Assembly (NCBI RefSeq): GCF_032118995.1 | Contig: NC_092665.1 | Location: 4,004,001 to 4,068,000 of the forward strand | Length of the DNA stretch: 64,000 nt | Direction of reading: 5' to 3' | DNA from: Asterias amurensis | Lineage: Eukaryota; Echinodermata; Asteroidea; Forcipulatida; Asteriidae | Shown: positions 39,601 to 51,981 of the stretch, in pieces | Position numbering within the stretch: the stretch's first letter is position 1 | How the letters are laid out: each line of letters begins with the position of its first letter | Made by a program: the position numbers and the translations under genes | The notes under the pieces: generated by a model | The model's database searches: none | Told to the model about the DNA's origin: nothing | What the model saw: only the letters and a program-made list of their open reading frames with translations

Positions 39601-42600
39601 GTTTTATGCTGTCTTAATAGACGTTTCATAAGGATTCAGACAAAACATTCCTATCAGTTGTCACCAGACGTCCGCGGATATTCGGATATTAAAGAATATC
39701 TGGTTTCTTGGTTGTAATTACAGAACTATCCGGTTTATAAATAGGTATTCGCGCCCTATGCGGATATCCGGTTGAGAAAAAAAAAAGGCATTCGCGGTTA
39801 CGAATAGGAAAACCTATTCGCCTTTAACCGGATATTCGAATAATTCGCCCAGGCCTAATGCAGATGTAAAACACTTCTTTAACCGTGCATGCAACTACAG
39901 TTTAAACAAATTTGTTTAAAGAAAGTGGCAGACACAAGAAAAGTTTGGCCTTGGCGCCCCTTCAAAAGTTTTCTAATGGAAGTGCCCTCTCTACAAATCG
40001 AAAATGGCTTAACTAGCCCCTTCTATGATTTTACCTTTCTTCCAGCGAGCACATCAAACTCAACTGTCTCACCATCCCCAAGACTGCGCAGGTACTTCTT
40101 GGGATTGTTCTTAGAAATGGCGGTCTAGAAAACAAGAACAAACATCCACTCAAATCAGCATTGATCACTTTAAATTTTAAAATCTCCAGTTTGTGATCCC
40201 CCCTCTTTTTTGTCTTCACAGTATTGTGGAGAACTTCGAGTATTATCAATGGTTGACAGTAAACATTCTATCCGAGGGTTTCTGGTTCACCAACAATACA
40301 CCGATCCAGTAGGCTCTGCCCACAACGCACTTGTGAGCAAGAACACGTGGGGCTCTCGAATGCCTTTCTGCACAACTCTGCCGCGCGCGCCAAGATACGC
40401 GCACGCATGTCGGACCTTATTTGTCGGACCTTATTTGTCGGACCTCCGTTGCATTGTGATTGGTCAATACGCAATGGGGCGGAGCTTAGTGGATCGGTCT
40501 ATTATAAAGAAGGAAGACAGAGATGCACATGGTTTAGTTCTACTAGTAATAGGAATTTTGTAAACAATTTTAAAAGGTATTGGACACTTTTGGTAAATGT
40601 CAAACACCAGTATTCCCACTTGGGGTATCTCAACATGTGCATAAAATAACATGATGTTGTTCACATCCCTGTTTATTGGGCCTCAATTATTTCTGAAACC
40701 ATCTCAACTCCTTAGGAGTATGCAGCACCAACAGCCAAATAAGTGCAGGTTGCTTATAATTCACATCAATAAACCTATACCCACATAGGTACCCCTTTAA
40801 CACTGGGTGATGAGAAGCATTTATAGCGTCCAGGAACTGGACCCAAGTGTCTGTACCCAAATTTGTGCCTACACTCTGATGACTCAGACATCTGATCAGA
40901 ACTTGAGTTTCATGATCTCTACCGCTTTCAAAACATATCAGAAATTTAAAAAAAAGTTTACCTGATGGACGAAGATGTCGTCCTGCGTATCGTCCCTGCA
41001 AATGAAATGAAAAGAGAATTTGAAATAAAATATCAAAAAAACTATTGATGTATTTGTTTCTACTATCGCTCTATGACATGTAGTTTACCTTTTTGTTTGG
41101 TTGCTATTGTATTTCGTAAGCGCTTTGTATCGCTTTGTAAAAAGCGGTATATAGGTAAGGTTATTATTATTTAGTATTTAACATGATTTTAACCAGGATC
41201 TTTGGTCCTTGGAGAAAAGTAGGACAATGTTTTTGAGTACAAGAGCTGACTTATGGTGTAGGCTTATGTAGAGTTCAGGCTATTTAACTACAGTTTTTCT
41301 TATCCCCCTCCCCCAAAGCACCAAAATACACCAGACGGCGAAATGTAAATTTCCACCGATTAGAAAAATATCAAGCCTGAATTACTGAAACTACTTCAAC
41401 TTTATGAAGCATACTGTTCTTGAGTTTTCTACTAATAAAGAGGAAGTCAGCTGATCAGATGAAAGTTGTATGTCTTGCTATGACATTTTGTGCTGCATTC
41501 TTTATCTACAACTTAAAAAAGAAAGAAACAATAAAACCTACCGGTTGATGAAACCGTAGCCACTTCTTACATTAAACCACTTGACTGTGCCCGTGACGCC
41601 GCTGGCTGTAAAAAACATTGAAAAGAAATAAAATGCTTTACTTAATTTTAAAATAAGTTCATTCAAAAAAAGGGTTGTTTGAAAACATCCTTTCAATTCT
41701 GTCTAGAGGGAGGTTACATCCCCAGCTTATCCAATTAGTCAGTACAAAACGTCATCAGCTTCTGTAAGTGCATGTACCCCTTCTGGAAACATGCTTGCAC
41801 TCAGACTAGCAACAAAGCAGGCAACTGCCCAACCAACCCTGAAATTTCAGCTTTGATTTGAGAGGGCAAGGCCATTTTTAGTTGCAAAGACTCCCATTTT
41901 TAGGAAATCTTGAGTTACTCACGGCATGTGTGAAATGCAAATCATACTGATAGTGATGAACACTAAGTCTGACAATTGACGACCAGTAGCAATAAATATC
42001 AACTGTCCCATTTGCTTGGCTCAACATACTCAGGGCAGGCCTGTCTAGCTACATGTAGCTAGGCCGCACTTCTAGTGAGTTCTACCATGGTTCTACAGTT
42101 GCCCTGCCTGTACTGCACGCACAGTGTTGGCCCCCCAAAATTTTATAATTATAGGTAAGAAATATTGACAACAAAATAAGTTAATTATTTGTTGAAAAAC
42201 TTGAATACCGTGCAAGTCTTTCAAACACATGACATGACCAGATGACATAGATAGGACTTTCTTTACCAATACACAATATAGCCTTAACACTGAACAGTTT
42301 AAATTTGATAACTATTTTATGAGGGATTTTGAACCTAACCAGGTTAATTAAAGGCACTTTGAAATTTAATTTCTAAATTTGTAACAAATTTAAATGTCGA
42401 CCACGAGCTAGGTAGGAGCAGACTTTGGAATTCTTGACAGGATAGATAGATAGCCTAAACTTAAAGGCTTAATTCATAGAATCATAATGAATATAAAAGA
42501 ACAAAGCAGAAAGATTCCTACATCAGTTAACTTATAGTTGTAAACATATTTTGTTACAAAAATGAATCGCAATTTGGCAGTCCATATAGATAGGCAAATG

Positions 42601-42919
42601 TTTTGAGCAATCATTCCTAACCAAAGATGGGAGTGTGCGCACATTACAATTAATTCACGCTGGTAAACCATGCGTAACCCAAAAAGAAGCATGGCCCAAA
42701 ATGATGGGCGGGTACCAGTATGCCATTCCACTACACACACACATCAACTTCGCACCTGCCATGTTTTTGAAGGCAATTTCACGATGAAATAGTTGTCATT
42801 TTTTACCATTTTCTCAGCAACGCCAGCACCTGTAATCTTTATTTTTACACCATCTTACCCAGCAATACCCCTTTCGATTGCTCGTCCACATCAGGCTGTT
42901 GTTCAGAGTCCTCAGTCAT
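36698..42919 (-). CDS. YBX1: Y-box cold-shock RNA/DNA-binding protein
   Basis: Y-box proteins package and regulate mRNA and bind single-stranded nucleic acid through a cold-shock domain. Seven exons in phase: 42919-42859, 41605-41542, 40995-40962, 40124-40035, 39201-38917, 37218-36991, 36760-36698, giving 274 residues (human YBX1 324). The cold-shock domain is at about 22-100: RNP1-type [14 protein letters not shown] with Trp30, Phe31 and Phe39, RNP2 DIFVHQ at 48-53, then [20 protein letters not shown]. The C-terminal part alternates basic/aromatic and acidic blocks ([35 protein letters not shown]) as in the family. The N-terminus is short, without the alanine/proline-rich lead of YBX1 or YBX3. 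One gene may stand for all vertebrate YBX1-3; the symbol marks the family. Confidence 0.95.
36842..36918. repeat. 23-bp tandem repeat, about 3.5 copies
   Basis: CAGCCGACACTACTGTGTT recurs with a period of 23 bp in the last YBX intron. Confidence 0.85.
37384..37797. mobile_element. MITE-L, 414 bp, with perfect inner palindrome
   Basis: TTAA at 37380-37383 and 37798-37801. AGGGTATACGTACTTTTT and AATGTCCACAGATTT at the left pair with AAATCTGTGGACATTTT and AAAAAGTACCCAAATCCT at the right. The region 37615-37650 is a perfect 36-bp palindrome centred on CATG. It lies in a YBX intron. Confidence 0.85.
38091..38519. mobile_element. MITE-A copy, first of a pair
   Basis: TTAA at 38087-38090, start AGGCACTGGACACTATTAG, end TTACCAATGCCT, TTAA at 38520-38523 shared with the next copy. 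An inner segment with GTCTCGAAATCAAATTC is duplicated. Confidence 0.85.
38524..38901. mobile_element. MITE-A copy, second of a pair
   Basis: It starts AGTCAGTGGACACTATTGG, ends CCAATAGTGTCCACTGCCT, and has TTAA at 38902-38905. Its end lies 15 bp from the YBX exon donor at 38917. Confidence 0.9.
39230..39857. mobile_element. MITE-F, hAT-like non-autonomous element with 8-bp duplication
   Basis: ATGCAGAT stands at 39222-39229 and again at 39858-39865. The ends TAGTGCTGGGCAAAT and ATTCGCCCAGGCCTA are inverted with a one-base difference in register. Subterminal motifs GGATATTCGAATA and CCGGATAT recur in both directions. Eight-base duplications and short inverted ends are typical of hAT elements. 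It lies in a YBX intron, 28 bp from the exon at 39201. Confidence 0.85.
40572..40651. mobile_element. MITE-A fragment
   Basis: Only the first 80 bp are present: AGGTATTGGACACTTTTGG then ATCTCAACATGTGCATAAAA. Confidence 0.6.
40680..40935 (-). mobile_element. SINE-1 copy, old
   Basis: The core in plus sense reads ACCCACATAGGTACCCC, GGGTGATGAGAAGCATTTAT and CACTCTGATGACTCAG, as in the copy at 6835-7192. The B box is decayed. Confidence 0.55.
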
Positions 42920-44079
42920 CTTTTTAGGCAGATGTTCTTACCGGGCGCTGATCTTACTCCCCTTCGCACAACGATCTTTCTTTGTGCTGACAAAATGTCG
43001 GCACACGCGCTATGAATTGTGGGAACAAGGTGACGTTTTGGGCTGAGTTAAAGAAGAATTTTTACAGGGGTGTTCTAAAGTAGTGACGATAAACTTTTAC
43101 TTTCAATCAAAATTTCGTTCTCTTACTGATTTGATTGCTCTAACAATCACAATTATCCTGTAAAAAAGTGAAACAATGTTAAAAACATCTCCCATCCATT
43201 GTTTCCGAAAAAAAAAACATTTCCAAAAATGACGTTTCATAGGGTCTATATATAGCATGTGCCATTCTCTTTGAAGTCTTCGAGAAAGACTCTAGTCTTA
43301 GGGCCAGGTCGAAACGTCAGACAGACCATTAACGTTTTTGTTTTGCAATTTTACCATTGGTCCTTTTGGTAAGTTGTTTGCAACAGCTAATTAAATTTTC
43401 TCATAAAAAAAACCCCGTGTATAGGGGCGCTTGGTTTTTGAGTGAGAACACTGCAAAACAAAATATAACTGTCGTTTGTATATAACTTCCTAAAACTTCC
43501 CGCCACGAAGGTGCAATGGTTCAGGCTTCTTCTTTTTTTTTTCTTTCTTTTTTTTTCCTTTTTTTTTCATGCCCCATGTGCTTCAAAAATAACATGAGTC
43601 GTTACTTCCGTTTTGTTGGCAGTTTTCTTGTCCGTAAGAATTGTCCAGATCCTGTGTATGCACTTTGAAGGCTATATGGCATTAGTTGTTTGTCTTTACT
43701 GTATATCTTTTTAACAACCCATCACTCAGGGAAATATTTCATTCTTCCCACAGTTTGTGTGTTGTTGCACAGTGGAAATCAGAAGTATACCTTGTTTAAA
43801 GTAAATAAATACTATTTTAAAGAGAAAGCGCCACTCTCGCTTTAATTACAGGATTACCCAATAATATTTGTATTATTTTCAAGGTTCAATGTTAATATAT
43901 TTTTCACAATATCAAACAAAAAAGAGACATAGTCAAATTAAATAAAATGAAATGAAAATAATCACTAAAAAGACGCCATAGCAGTACGTCAGTAAAGTAT
44001 ACAGATACAGCATAGAAAAAAGGGAAGAACTAAAACAAACGATGACACTGCATGAATACTATAGGTAGGGATCATCAGC

Positions 44080-44490
44080 CAGTTAAGAAAACGCGATTCA
44101 ATTACTCCAGCTTTGCAATCTCTCCATTGGCTTCCTATTCATTCTCGCATCATCTTCAAAATTCTCCTTCAAACATTTCAATGCAGTCTTGGAAGTGGAC
44201 CAACTTACCTGAAAGATCTACTAACTCCATACACTCCTACTAGAAACCTCCGTTCTGCTAACAAAGACATCCTCGTTATTCTTAAAGTGTATGGTCAACG
44301 TAGTTTTCAGTTTCTCCCTCTACACATCAAACAAGCCACTGCGATCTCAAGTTTCAAGACTCTTCTCAAAACACATCTATTCAAATTATCTTATACTTAA
44401 TTATTCTTTTGGTTCCTCTGAGCGCTTAGAGACTTTCTTTTGGCGGTGTTAGGCGCTATAGAAATACGGTTGTTATTATTATTATTATCA
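44080..44490 (+). mobile_element. 3' end of an L2/CR1-like LINE
   Basis: The frame at 44113-44400 reads LHWLPIHSRIIFKILLQTFQ, GPTYLKDLLTPYTPTRNLRS and SFKTLLKTHLFKLSYT, the standard C-terminal end of L2-type reverse-transcriptase ORFs. The 3' tail has AGGCGCTATAGAAATACGG and an ATT microsatellite, like the SINE-1 tail. The usual GxxLWNSLP-type block is shortened, so the copy is probably not functional. Confidence 0.75.
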
Positions 44491-45420
44491 ATTTTTTTAG
44501 AAGCAGAGCTTGCTATGGTCCCTAATTTAGACGTGTTTTTGTTTCGACAGAGAATAACAATTAATATTATTGAGTTTGTACTTTCATGAGTATCTGACCA
44601 CTAAGCGATGTCAATGTTCTGCAAGTGTCCAATTATCATAAAATATATTATCATAAATACATTGCACTCGCAGACAACGCCTATTGCTACAGTGAAAAAA
44701 GTTAAGACAGAAGAACACCCCTTTTATTCGGATCATTCCAATTCATGGGGTATCGCAATTGAACCATTTTGAGTAGCCCCTCCCGAGACAAACCTTAGTT
44801 GGCCTGGGAATGCGCATGCGTTGTACCTGCATCGTCGACTCTCTTTTCCGTTCGCAGGCGCCACATGTGAGTAAAACACCAACTTTTGATCATAAAATTC
44901 CCCGATATTGACGAAGGACATTACATTTTTATATATCATTTTATAATACTTGTTATACTCAATCTATGTTTGTACCAATTTATTTTATAAGTTTGTAACA
45001 AGCTTTATGTAGGTCTATTTTTTCTTGAAGTGAAATTCACAACTTAACTCAGTATTTTGTTCGTGTGCTTGTGTACGTACACCGCAGTACGTGGACTTAC
45101 AAAAGCAACGTGTTTTAGTTAACGTTGAGTCATGTGTATGTGTGTGTTGTGTGGATGTCGTTTTGTGGCCCTCGTGCTTGCCCCTGCTGCTGTTGGCATT
45201 TGTCGGTTAAAAAAATAGGGATTTACTGGAGATTGCGCAATACACACGAACATTTTAATAACTGCTTTTCTTATGTTTACCTTTTTTCCTTGTTGCATTT
45301 GAGATCTATGCCCATTTTCCGCATTTGTTTTGTAATGTAAGTAAACCAAGTCTAAGGAGTGGACCATCCATGTGTCTCTTTTTTTTTTTAAGTTCCTAAA
45401 AAAGTTGGCAGATAAGTTTG

Positions 45421-45573
45421 GGGGAAAAGTTTCCGTATGCGTGTGGCGCCACCACTTTTTCATTTGATATGAAATAATATAGTATCTAATTTACTTCAAC
45501 CCTTCCAATGAGATATCCCTTTTTGTAAAAATGAGTGAAAAAGTGGTGGCGCCATACAGAAAGTTATCCTAGT
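45421..45573. mobile_element. MITE-M copy, about 150 bp
   Basis: The left end (GTTTCCGTATG, GTGGCGCCACCACTTTTTCA) is inverted at the right (TGAAAAAGTGGTGGCGCCAT, ACAGAAAGTTATCC). The middle is ATATGAAATAATATAGTATC. Confidence 0.75.
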
Positions 45574-46028
45574 TTGGCATGTGGTATGGACTACTCCTAG
45601 AACTATTTCGGTTTCGTCCGGCTATCGTCTCCCGTAACCTCATAGACGAACATCTTTTACGTGTTTAACGACCCATGGTTCAATGAATTTTTGAATCAGA
45701 AATCTCTCTTTTTTTTTCTTTTTTTTTTTAATCTCGCCAAAATTAGGCTCTATGTGTCCTTTGATATATCAGTGTGCGAGGGGGCGACCAGAGAATCCAC
45801 TCCGCAATCTCAAAAATTGTTAAAAATAATAAATTCTTACCATAATTTTGGATTCCCTATCTACTGTACGTGTTACTCCGTTGCCAACAATTTTGAAAAT
45901 TACCCGACCTCGTTTTGCGAGAGTGCGTCACAAGAGGGCGGGTACGGTTTGTGATTTGTGTACAAAACATACACGGAACCACGAAGCTCGCACAGGGTAC
46001 CAGTTTGTACACTTTTTGCACACAGCCG

Positions 46029-46138
46029 TGTTTTCATTCGATATGAAATAATATAGTATCTAATTTACCTCAATGAGATATCCCTTTTTGTAAAAATGAG
46101 TGATAAAGTGGTAGCGCCATACGGAAAGTTATCCGAAG
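46029..46138. mobile_element. MITE-M copy, right part
   Basis: ATATGAAATAATATAGTATC through AAAGTGGTAGCGCCATACGG then AAAGTTATCC repeats 45463-45573. The left end is missing. Confidence 0.7.
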
Positions 46139-46845
46139 AAGTGGCTGTAGGATACAGTATTCCCAGTTACCTTTCCCAATACAGACATCCCATCATGATT
46201 AATAAAGAATGTCCTGTTATGTTTATGACTGTTAATAAAATACTTTCCACTGTGACATCACAAATGTACAAAATTTGTCTACAATCAATAATTGAATTTA
46301 GATGATTTAATTCGTCTACAAAACAAAGTCTCAAGCTCAGTCCAAAGACAACTTTAAAATGCTTTACCTTACAGTACTTACAGGATTAATGAACGATTTA
46401 CAAAGTCTTCCCAGCATTGCCAGCAGATGAATACAATTTTGTTGATTTGTTTGTTTGGCATTTTAATGTCTTTGGTGTGAAAAAACACACTTGAAATTTG
46501 ATGACAATCTTTTTCACGTGACTGGATCCTGATATCTTCAACACAGTATTTTTTCTTCACATAATTAACATCAACTAAAACAATAAAACATATTTTAAAA
46601 ACAAAACCACGTCAAGGAGAATCTTACATTGTGTTGTAAACTACTTTTTTGGTTCATCCCTAGCTAGGTGTCCTAATTGGTATCATTTGAGTAAAAAGTA
46701 AAGCCTTTACTAAAATCTGTTTCTACACTAAAACACTGACATTTTCTTGATAATCTTTCTATCATTGCAATTCCATAGTTTTTGCTTTTTTTTTTATGTT
46801 GTCGTAGCATCCAGTATTCAAAATCGTCAACAGCTTTGATCAACC

Positions 46846-49489
46846 ATGGAAGACAATGATGATTTTACAACTGGCGAGTCTGGTGCCTCCGAAACATATC
46901 CCGCTCAGTGTTCAACTCTTCGCAAAAATGGTTACGTGATGCTGAAAAACCGTCCGTGCAAAGTGGTAGAAATGTCCACATCCAAGACGGGGAAACACGG
47001 TCACGCCAAGGTGGGTGTTCTGGGCAAATTTTTGTACTCCTTAGCTGGATGTTTCAGGCCTGATACTTCATGGAGGTGATTGTTCCATGCCTCCTGGTCA
47101 TTGCCTTGGTGCCCTGGAAATGCTCCAGTAGAAATTTCAATTTCCTCATACGGTGCCCTTTGCCAAGGAAAAATGCCATGGTGCCCTTGCCCTCTCAAAA
47201 CCGTAGCATACATGCCTAATGTTTACCTTAGCTCCCAAACTCACATAATGTCAATTCTCCTTTAGATCATACAGTAGTAAAGTCTTATAAGCTCAAAGGA
47301 ACTGAACCCTTCTTAAAGACACAGGACAATATTGGTAATTGTAAAAGACCAGTCTTCACACTTGCTGTATCTCAACATATGCATAAAATAACAAACCTGT
47401 GAACATTTTATGCATACAGGTATTGGGATTTTTGTTGCTGTGATGCACCAAAAGAGGATACTGGTCTTTGACAATGACCAAACGTGTCCAGTGCCTTTAA
47501 ACAACACTATGTATTAATGCCCATTCATGGTATGCAGTTTTTCATGTTAACACAAATAACTGTCTTCTTGTTTCAGGTGCATTTGATCGGTATAGATATT
47601 TTCAATGCCAAGAAGTACGAGGATATCTGCCCTTCAACCCATAATATGAATGTACCCCATGTAAAGCGAACAGATTTGCAGGTAATAAATCGTTGTTTTC
47701 AATCTTATTAACGTTGACAGAATCTTCAAGCAGGAGCAGTTTACTTGTCATTTTCACTAGTCTGTCTGCATTTTACAATTGTCTGCGCTTCAGTCGCCAT
47801 TCTTTGCTTACCTGGCAAGCACCAAATTTCTAGTTCTGTTAATATGCTTGCCGTAAGAGCGGAATTCCCTGCTTCCATAAGTGCCAATTCTTTGCTTACG
47901 GTAAGCAGAGCCATGAAATTCCGCCCTGTTCTAGTTAATAACTTTTCAATGTTATACAATTTTGTAAATATGGTAAATTTACCCTTTTGGTTCTTGGGAA
48001 AAACTGTTAAATTCTAGAAAGTTAAACTTGTGGTTGATTTTCTTGCCCCAGTGCATTGGTTTAGAAGATGGATTCCTCTCCCTTATGACTGATACCGGAG
48101 AAACACGCGACGATCTGAAGGTTCCAGAAGGTGATATTGGAAAAGAAATAGTCGCAAAGGTGGAGAAGGATGAAACATTTAATGTAAGTAACATAGCCCA
48201 TCTGGGGTAGAACTCACAAAGAGTTAGACAAGTCTTATCTCAAGTTTGGGCGAGTTTCTCGACCTAAGTTAGGACTAGCCTTAAGTTTTTTATATTTCCC
48301 AGGACTAGTCCTAAGTTAGGAACTAGTCCTAAGTTCCGAAGTTCTTTGTTAAATCGACCCTGGTGTTTTTGTAGGCTTCTTACAAAATGCAGCACAGTTC
48401 AGAATAAGCTGGTGGTGGCAGAATTAATTTTTTCAAATTTCTGAAATACTTTGAGAATGTTATTTGTGGGATAATTACCTTCCAATTCTCTCTCAAGAGT
48501 TTTGAAGTACACTTGCACATAAACACAAATGAAATAGATCTTCTCCGAGTGTTGTTTGACTTATTTTAATTGTGGTCTTGTAAGATCAATGCTGGTCCAG
48601 TAAGAATTTTGAGCTACATGCAGTAAATCCAATATAGTCCACCAAGGGCGAGTGGTTCAACAACATTTTTCATAATTATATATATGGGGGCATCATTGCT
48701 GAATTGTACCACCCACCTTGGCTTCAACACTGGCTACAAACCATGCAGTCTTGTAGAATTCCCCCCCCCCCCCCTTTCCCGAAATTGAGCCCTGCTCAGC
48801 AGCACAGGCTTTTTACTCCCATAGAGCTTAAATGGTTTAAGGAGTGAAGTTAATAGTCCAATGACTAAGGGTAGCAGGGACGAGCGGTCTAAGGCACTGG
48901 TTTAAGGCACAGCACCAGTCATTTCGATGGCCTGAGGTTTAATTCCACCGCTGCCAGGATTTTTCTCCGCCTTGGAACCCCCAGCAGGGTGGATATGTGC
49001 GCGTTACAGTTTTTTTCATGCAACGTTTCCGCGGAATTACGCGTTTTTTGGGGTTTTTTAACCGTACGAAAAAAAGAACAAGAATAAAAACCCTTTTTTT
49101 TCTTTTCTTTTTTCCCGGATTTTTTTTTTTAGCCTAATATATACCTGGCATTAACAGTGTATAGCTATAATCATGTAAAATAAGCCTAGTACATGCTAAA
49201 AAAGCACCTAAGAGCATAAAAAACCGCAACATTTTCTAGGGTACCATTGTGGGTATCATGTCCCGTGGCGTTTCGGCTGCCTCGCTCCGCACTTGCATTG
49301 TGCCTTTGAAAATTTTCCTCTTTTTTTTTCAACGGGCAGTTGCATGCCTGTTAATATTATAATAATAGTCTTGTATTGGCACTTTACGAGAAGCCACTAA
49401 TTATTATTTCTTTGTCTTTTATGTAGGTAACCGTTCTAAAGGCGTGTGGTGAAGAGTCTGTTATAGCTATCAAGAATGTAACTGTTTAA
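46846..49489 (+). CDS. EIF5A: eIF5A, hypusinated translation factor
   Basis: eIF5A binds the ribosomal E site and uses hypusine to help peptide bond formation at stalling motifs such as polyproline. Four exons, all phase 0: 46846-47010, 47577-47681, 48052-48183, 49427-49489, giving 154 residues, the same as human. The hypusine loop [12 protein letters not shown] puts the modified lysine at 50. [13 protein letters not shown] and [10 protein letters not shown] are family blocks. The start codon is in a good context (AACCATGG), and an acceptor GTCGTAG at 46801-46807 suggests a non-coding first exon upstream. A poly(A) signal at 50856 gives a 3' UTR of about 1.4 kb. Introns contain MITE-A, MITE-B-like and MITE-C copies. 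It is followed by a paralogue in the same orientation. Confidence 0.97.
47317..47496. mobile_element. MITE-A, 180-bp internally deleted copy
   Basis: TTAA at 47313-47316 and 47497-47500. It keeps both ends (AGACACAGGACAATATTGG; ACGTGTCCAGTGCCT) but only about 45% of the usual length. Confidence 0.85.
47765..47925. mobile_element. MITE-B variant
   Basis: GTAAGCAGAGCCATGAAATT at the right end and inner GAATTCCCTGCTTCCATAAG match the variants at 18797 and 24765. Confidence 0.5.
48204..48360. mobile_element. MITE-C copy
   Basis: GGGGTAGAACTCACAAAGAG at the left and TTCTTTGTTAAATCGACCC at the right. AGGACTAGTCCTAAGTTAGG repeats fill the middle. It starts 20 bp after the eIF5A exon 3 donor. Confidence 0.75.
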
Positions 49490-50855
49490 AGGAATGAGCT
49501 GGACGAGTGGGTTAGTATCATCACAATTCTAAATCAATATGGATAGCTACTTGTCATTTAGCACATCCACTTGTTAATTGATTGGTTTTATGATGGTAAG
49601 ATGGTACATATGCAGAACAGTCAGTTACACGTGACCACTGGTTGTGTATGAGCAGGAGGTTAATTTATATGCATTCTTGTCGAGGATCTGGGAATCTAAC
49701 AACCTGAAACTTACACAGTGGTAACAAACATCAACCACATTCGTAATAACAACAAACAAGTCGAAGTAGATAAAGTTATTGTGGGATTGAATTCTTTAAC
49801 CAGTGTGTGGAGCAGATGAGATCTGTTTGACTATTGGTTTCTGTAAAGGGTCTCGTGGGTTTTTCAAAGCTGAAGGAAATTGCACATCTATGTGACTTTT
49901 ATGTTTTGGCTTTCCAAGTATCCGGATGAAAAGCGAAGGTTGTTAGATTTGCAGATTCTCTAAGTTACCTCTTGCAGGTTACAAATATCAGAAAATCATT
50001 ATACTGGTTGTTTTTTTAAAATCATCAATATTTGTTGATGCCGTTGTAGGCGCCTACATTGTGTTGCCTTACTGTGATATTCCCTTTTAATATCCTAGTG
50101 CTATGCCATGCGGAGGGATCACTTACAAACTTTTTTGTCAATTTTACCCAAGTTGCATTTTATATCAAACTCTTAAAGGTGAAAGTATAAATTACAGAAT
50201 CATGTATTGACCGTAACAGACCCTTAGTATTGTTTTATGACTCTATAGATCTTGAAGAGTCTTTGTTACGCTCTCGCCTTCACTCAAAGGCCACATCCGA
50301 GGGCAAGTTTCAGAATCTGCTTCTAAAAACCTTAGCGTTGTAACATAATCAATAACAGGTTTTTTCCCCCTTTATTGAAAGACCATTTAAACAGAATATT
50401 GTTTGACCTTAAGACGTAGAATGTATCAATTATATGACTAGAATGCTGCCATGTAAAGCCAGCTTTGGTTATGATATGGTGTTTTTCCATCCGAGACTAA
50501 AACCCAGATTTTGCAAGTGTCATGTGATATTTGCCCTCCAACAAAACTCAATTTACATCACACTTTACTGAACCAAGGAGTGTAATTATTTTACCCAATG
50601 CTTACTTCCAAATAAATTCAAAACTTACTTAGTATGTATTATGTGGATTTATATAGAGGGCGCTACTCTGCGGTTTTCCATTGTATAATTACATTGTTCT
50701 GTTCATGCTGCAGCCATGATTGTCTGGGACCCAAGAGATGTGGTGATGCTCTCTTTGAAGTCACCAACTGTTTAAAGAGAAGCCAGACTAATTTTGGTTT
50801 GTGCCCATCTTTGATTGTCACTACACGATGATGACTGCACCATCAATCGGACCCT

Positions 50856-50861
50856 AATAAA
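50856..50861 (+). terminator. poly(A) signal of eIF5A
   Basis: AATAAA followed by AGTTGTATGTTGTTTC, a GT-rich stretch suited to a downstream element. Confidence 0.6.
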
Positions 50862-51418
50862 GTTGTATGTTGTTTCTTTACAATGTATACTACAAAATGC
50901 TATTAAAACGTCTGGAAACTGAACTTTTTTTAAATTTTTTGATTTGATGTGTGTTTACAATATGAAGGGGTTATCTTTTGGGGGCGGGGCAGGGCAGGGA
51001 GACACCCATTTAGTTTTACAGGCAAATACTGCTCTAAACTAAATGGGTGTCTATCTTTGAGTGTTGAAGCTAACATGCAATTAGTTTTTCTCTTTTTTGG
51101 GGGTGGGGGGGGGGGAGTAAGGGAACACAAATTTGGGTGATATTGGGATAAGGTTTCGCGTTAGTATGTCAGGGTACTGCATTTCTTGTTCGGGGATCTG
51201 TTTCAGTGGGGTGGAAGGGTGGGAGTGGGTAGGGAAAGGGCTTTGGATTTACCAGAGGGTATAGTGCAAGTTGGTGATAGAAGGAGTCAATTCAGAATCT
51301 GAAACAAGGAGCATGCATGTAGTATTAAACAAGCCGATGCATGTCCACAAAGTTTTCTATTACCAATTTAATTCTGTATTACGTAAGCACTACTTTACAA
51401 CATGCATATCCGTTTTGA

Positions 51419-51541
51419 AAGAATTGCTGACTTTTCAGCAAGTTTCCCATATGAAATGTGGATACAAAAACTTCTTTTCTGCTTTCCCTGTGAAGTTTTT
51501 CTACTTAACATAAAGTGACTCCCATGTTCACACTTATCAAT
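51419..51541. repeat. local duplication, copy 1
   Basis: GTGGATACAAAAACTTCTTT, CTTTCCCTGTGAAGTTTTT and GACTCCCATGTTCACACT are found again in the same order at 51865-51981. Confidence 0.85.
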
Positions 51542-51864
51542 CTTTTTTCAGAGTTAAAGGTGAACTTTTCTTTATTGTGCTGACTCTGTTGATAGCAAAT
51601 ATTGACTAACGTGTAACTTGCCTGTCTTTGAGCATGGGGCAAAGATTAGGGTAGAAGCCCTTAAAGAAAGGTACAGTATAAGTGCCTCTCAACCTGGAAT
51701 TTCATTTCAATCTCATCAGCCCTGGAATTTCATCTTTGGGCACTTTCTATTGAAAACCTTAAAGGGGCACCAAGGCAAGGGGCAATGGAGATTGGTACGC
51801 GCGTAATTCCTGGCTTGTATCATTCAAAATGTAGTTCTGAGTAAATACTACTGAAAAATGTGTG

Positions 51865-51981
51865 ACTTGATGAATGATTTCCCAAATGAAAAGTGGATAC
51901 AAAAACTTCTTTTGTGCTTTCCCTGTGGAGTTTTTTTCTAACTTCACAATAAATGACTCCCATGTTCACACTAATCAATCT
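51865..51981. repeat. local duplication, copy 2
   Basis: Second copy of the roughly 115-bp unit, about 445 bp downstream, with a handful of differences. Confidence 0.85.

Larger units (their letters stand above)
42920..46807. other. intergenic region between divergent YBX and eIF5A
   Basis: No coding exon was found. It must hold the 5' UTRs and promoters of both genes; GCGC-containing stretches near 42950-43020 and 45780-45990 are candidates. It also holds a LINE tail and two MITE-M copies, listed separately, and T-rich runs near 43530-43570 and 45710-45730. Confidence 0.5.

Noticed and set aside
44113-44400. Host gene of 95 codons
   Set aside because: The sequence is the C-terminal end of an L2-type LINE ORF with an (ATT)n tail.
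50634-50831. Small frame of 65 codons downstream of eIF5A
   Set aside because: It lies in the likely 3' UTR just before the poly(A) signal, with no recognisable domain or splice context.
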